From: Bryobacterales bacterium
GTDB lineage: Bacteria; Acidobacteriota; Terriglobia; Bryobacterales; Bryobacteraceae
Assembly (NCBI GenBank): GCA_030838885.1
Contig: JAUZEU010000180.1
Location: 1-8,338, forward strand
DNA length: 8,338 bases
Direction: 5' to 3'
A program made the translations under genes and the position numbers. Position 1 is the first letter of the stretch; each line of letters starts with the position of its first letter. The notes beneath the pieces were generated by a model. That model worked only from the letters and a program-made list of their open reading frames with translations, was not told the DNA's origin and did no database searches. Positions 6,018-8,338 of the stretch are shown here, one piece after another.

Positions 6018-6944
6018 CTACAGGGCGCTTTGTGCCTGGGCCGCTTCGGGACGTTTGTGATTGCCCACCATGCCGATAGCCCGGAGAGCGTTGAAGATGT
6101 CCCTTGTGGCTGTGCTCCGGTTGAGAGTGTAGAAGTGAATTCCGGGCGCGCCGCCGGTAAGCAGGTCAATGCACTGCAAGGTGGCATGAGCCACGCCTAA
6201 CTGCATGACAGCGGCGGTATCGTGACGGCGTTTGTTGAGTTGATCAGCCAGTTTGAACGGCAATGTTGCGCCGCAAGCCATAGTAAAGCGTTCTATCTGA
6301 GAAGCGTTTGTGATCGGCATGATGCCCGGAATGATCGGGACTGTGATACCGACCCCGCGTGCGCGCTCCACGAATTCCCAATAGGGGCGGTTGTCGAAGA
6401 AAAGCTGGGTGATCAGAAAGTCGGCCCCGGCATTTACTTTGCGCTTCAGGTTCTCCAGGTCTACGGCGGTATTGCCGCACTCAATATGCTTTTCCGGGTA
6501 CGCAGCAGCGCCAACACACAGAAGTTTGCCATGTTTCTCGCGAATGAAAACCACCAACTCATCAGCGTTTCGAAACCCGCCTTCCACCGGGGTGAAAGTA
6601 CTCTGACCTTTCGGGGGATCTCCGCGGAGGGCCAGCACGTTCTCGACCCCGGCAGCGGCCAGCCTGTCAAGCACGGAACCTAATTCCTCGCGAGACGATC
6701 CAACACAGGTGAGGTGCGCCATCGCCTCGATCCCGGCTTCCTTTTTAATACGGGAAACGATGTCGATAGTCTTTTCGCGTGTGGACCCGCCTGCGCCATA
6801 GGTAACCGAGACAAACGCAGGCTCCAGTTCGCCCAGTTCCGAGATCGTGCGCTCGAGTTGAGCGACGGCTTCGTCGGATTTCGGGGGGAAAAACTCAAAC
6901 GAAATGGAAGGAGGTCCGGAGGCCAGGAAATCCCGGATCAGCAT
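6018..6944 (-). CDS. metF: 5,10-methylenetetrahydrofolate reductase
   Basis: A cytoplasmic flavoprotein that reduces 5,10-methylene-THF to 5-methyl-THF, the methyl donor for methionine synthase. The 308 residues are the usual length for the FAD-containing bacterial enzyme without the eukaryotic regulatory domain. SFEFFPPKS (15-23) holds the expected catalytic Glu17. VTYGAGGSTRE (47-57), HLTC (77-80), LALRGDPP (104-111, with Asp109 near the flavin), ITQLFFDN (178-185), PGIMPI (206-211) and PGIHFYTLNRS (267-277) are all family landmarks in the right order. Nothing essential appears missing. The ATG at 6942-6944 gives a normal N-terminus. No Shine-Dalgarno sequence precedes it, but a good -10 element ends only 7 bases upstream, so the mRNA may be leaderless. 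It is the first gene of a probable two-gene operon with the secreted TIM-barrel protein and is divergent from the histidine kinase. No methionine-type riboswitch fits in the short gap. Confidence 0.97.
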   Translation of the reverse strand: MLIRDFLASGPPSISFEFFPPKSDEAVAQLERTISELGELEPAFVSVTYGAGGSTREKTIDIVSRIKKEAGIEAMAHLTCVGSSREELGSVLDRLAAAGVENVLALRGDPPKGQSTFTPVEGGFRNADELVVFIREKHGKLLCVGAAAYPEKHIECGNTAVDLENLKRKVNAGADFLITQLFFDNRPYWEFVERARGVGITVPIIPGIMPITNASQIERFTMACGATLPFKLADQLNKRRHDTAAVMQLGVAHATLQCIDLLTGGAPGIHFYTLNRSTATRDIFNALRAIGMVGNHKRPEAAQAQSAL

Positions 6945-6951
6945 GTAAACG

Positions 6952-6980
6952 ATTGTACTTTACCGTTATGACATCCTGAA
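6952..6980 (-). promoter_or_regulatory. Predicted metF promoter (leaderless)
   Basis: On the minus strand TACAAT (6957-6952) matches the -10 consensus at 5 of 6 bases. It lies 7 bases before the metF ATG, so transcription would start at or one base before the start codon. The best -35, 17 bases upstream, is TTCAGG (6980-6975), a weak 3/6 match. Confidence 0.45.
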
Positions 6981-6998
6981 CCTGAATTGCTGTTAAAT
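6968..6998 (+). promoter_or_regulatory. Possible promoter for the histidine kinase
   Basis: ATGACA (6968-6973, 5/6 to the -35 consensus) and TTAAAT (6993-6998, an AT-rich -10 candidate) are 19 bases apart, which is longer than ideal. The start of transcription would fall about 5 bases before the kinase ATG. The elements interleave with those of the divergent metF promoter. Confidence 0.3.
6975..6986. repeat. Tandem CCTGAA repeat between divergent promoters
   Basis: CCTGAA occurs twice in a row at 6975-6980 and 6981-6986. It covers the proposed metF -35 region and lies between the proposed elements of the kinase promoter. It could be an operator half-site pair or chance. Confidence 0.35.
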
Positions 6999-7010
6999 AG
7001 AAGCAGCCAA

Positions 7011-8338
7011 ATGAAGAAGCCGGCGCAATCACTCGTCCTGTCCATCCCGGCCGGCGCTGTGTCGTGGGCGATCGCCGCGACATGTTTTGCTCTTCACTCG
7101 AATCGTTCGGTGGCTTCGATGGCTCTGGTCCTGGAAGTACTTGCCGTAGCCGGACTGGGCGATTGGCTGCTTGCGGTGCTGACTTCGGTTTCTGCAAGCC
7201 TTGCCTTCAGTTGGTTTTTTGTTGATTCCGTGGGCAGCCTTAATATCACGTCGTGGGAAGGCGCCGTCACTTACTCTATGTTGCTGACTACTGCACTCAC
7301 CGGCAGCCATCTGGCGATCCGGGCGCAGCTACGGGCTGCGGAAGCGATCCGCCGTCGCGAAGAGATGGAGCGGCTGCAGCAATTGGGCAATGTTCTGCTT
7401 AGTTCCAATGGCGTTGCAGAGACTGCGGAGAATGTCGTGAAGCAGGTCGTGCAGTTGTTCGGGGTACAGGGCGCCGTGCTTCGACTGGAGGGTTCAGAAG
7501 CGCAGTTTAAGGCTGGCCGGTTCACGCCTGAAAGAAGTTCGCGACTCGCGCTGGGCTCCCGCACGTCGCACAGCGTTCTGGAATTGCACGGGCCACAGCC
7601 CTCTCCGGAAGTGCAGAGCGCCCTGGCAAATCTGATCAAGCTCGTGCTGGACCGCGCCCAGGGCGCCGAACAGCGAGCGCGAATCGAAGCCTCTCAACGA
7701 GGGGAGGAGTTGCGGAACACCGTATTAAACGCTCTTGCTCATAATTTCCGAACACCACTTACCTCTATAAAAGCGGCAGCTTCAATGTTGCGCAGTTCCA
7801 GTGGGCTGACAAACGGGCCGAACAGGGAACTGGCAATTGTGATCGACGAAGAGGCTGACCGACTGGATCTGTTGATTCGGGAGAGTTTGAATCTCGCGCG
7901 GATCGAAGCCCGCCAGGAGAATCCGCGCGTAGAGATTTGTTCGCTGGCCAGTATTGTCGAGGCTGTGCATTCCCGGGTGAGGCGCTATCTGGGAGGACGA
8001 AGTTTCCAGGCCGATATTTCCGATCATCTTCCATTTCTGCAGGGCGACCGGTTTCTCTTCGAGCAGATGCTGATGCAGGTTGTGGACAATGCCTGGAAGT
8101 ATTCGAAGCCTGACGCGCGGATCGAAATCACCGCCCACGAGGAGGGTGGCGCCTTGATTGTTATCGTGCGAAATGAAGGCCCTCAAATAATTGAGGAAGA
8201 AAGGAGTAAAATCTTTGCTAAGTTCTATCGAGGGGCTGCGAGTCGCTCGCAGGTCGAGGGTACAGGGTTAGGGCTGGCGATCGCAAAGGCGATCGCGGAA
8301 GCTCATGGGGGCAGGATTTGGCTCGATTCGGAGCCTGG
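7011..8338 (+). CDS. KdpD-like membrane sensor histidine kinase (3' end outside window)
   Basis: The frame is open from ATG 7011 to the window edge (442 residues, incomplete), and the rest lies beyond the window. Four hydrophobic segments (about 8-28, 36-50, 52-70, 84-103) with almost no extracytoplasmic loops resemble the DUF4118 membrane part of KdpD. A short helix (105-128), a GAF-like region (about 121-215), a HisKA dimerisation domain (about 235-300) and an ATPase domain (345 onward) follow. The phospho-acceptor is His244 in LAHNFRTPLTSI. The N box is VVDNAWKYS with Asn360, the F box is KIFAKFYRG, and the G2 box is EGTGLGLAIAKA (416-427). Two departures are visible: Asn245 replaces the acidic residue that normally follows the His, and the G1 box reads NEGPQ (388-392) instead of DxGxG. 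It lacks the N-terminal KdpD sensor/Usp part, so it is not a full KdpD. A partner response regulator would be expected just downstream. No Shine-Dalgarno site precedes the ATG. The signal sensed is unknown. Confidence 0.9.
   Translation, partial: MKKPAQSLVLSIPAGAVSWAIAATCFALHSNRSVASMALVLEVLAVAGLGDWLLAVLTSVSASLAFSWFFVDSVGSLNITSWEGAVTYSMLLTTALTGSHLAIRAQLRAAEAIRRREEMERLQQLGNVLLSSNGVAETAENVVKQVVQLFGVQGAVLRLEGSEAQFKAGRFTPERSSRLALGSRTSHSVLELHGPQPSPEVQSALANLIKLVLDRAQGAEQRARIEASQRGEELRNTVLNALAHNFRTPLTSIKAAASMLRSSSGLTNGPNRELAIVIDEEADRLDLLIRESLNLARIEARQENPRVEICSLASIVEAVHSRVRRYLGGRSFQADISDHLPFLQGDRFLFEQMLMQVVDNAWKYSKPDARIEITAHEEGGALIVIVRNEGPQIIEEERSKIFAKFYRGAASRSQVEGTGLGLAIAKAIAEAHGGRIWLDSEP

Noticed and set aside
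5320..6060. Long + strand open frame (246 codons) opposite the TIM-barrel gene and the end of metF
   Set aside because: Its translation shows no motif and is rich in Arg/Ala/Ser as expected of an antisense shadow. It runs across the end of one clear gene and into another, both with recognisable families on the minus strand.
6222..6683. + strand open frame of 153 codons inside metF
   Set aside because: It lies wholly antisense to unmistakable metF motifs and has no family features or ribosome site.
6945..7010. SAM or other methionine-type riboswitch before metF
   Set aside because: The gap is only 66 bp, with the predicted start of transcription at the ATG, leaving no room for an aptamer.

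Overview
This window looks like chromosomal, mostly housekeeping DNA from a moderately GC-rich bacterium. The overall flavour suggests Acidobacteriota, for example a Bryobacterales/Solibacter-like organism: weak or absent Shine-Dalgarno sites, a secreted Tat-type TIM-barrel sugar isomerase-like protein, a GGHR-W-APE-motif beta-sandwich protein, and a KdpD-like kinase. That placement is inferred from general family knowledge and no database was searched. I saw no tRNA, rRNA, transposon, phage gene or CRISPR array.

Positions 2-4986 hold seven genes on the + strand, packed end to end like an operon. In order they are: the last 21 codons of an unidentified gene; an O-methyltransferase of the acetylserotonin/hydroxyindole type (64-1077); a galactose-mutarotase-like/DUF4380-type protein (1079-1993); cytidylate kinase cmk (2037-2699); aspartate kinase lysC with a TTG start (2703-4106); a small secreted protein of unknown function (4139-4738); and a tiny cysteine-rich protein with a B-box-like zinc-ligand pattern (4735-4986). 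Most junctions are overlaps (ATGA, GTGA) or gaps of 1-3 bases. The exceptions are 43 bp before cmk and 32 bp before the secreted protein. Cmk supplies CDP/dCDP for nucleic acid synthesis and LysC commits aspartate to Lys/Thr/Met/diaminopimelate. The jobs of the other genes in this cluster are unknown.

Positions 5029-6944 hold two genes on the - strand, read from right to left: metF (methylenetetrahydrofolate reductase) and then, 29 bp downstream, a secreted xylose-isomerase-like TIM-barrel protein. They converge on the first cluster across a gap of about 42 bp that contains a weak hairpin. metF and lysC both feed methionine synthesis, but they are on opposite strands and show no shared control.

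Positions 7011-8338 (+) hold a KdpD-type sensor histidine kinase, open at the window's right edge. It diverges from metF across 66 bp. That gap holds plausible back-to-back promoters that would give metF a leaderless, and the kinase a nearly leaderless, transcript. No obvious new multi-gene system is present. The most notable items are the ASMTL-like methyltransferase, the B-box-like mini-protein, the secreted TIM-barrel protein with a degenerate metal site, the variant catalytic boxes of the histidine kinase, and the compact metF/kinase intergenic region.
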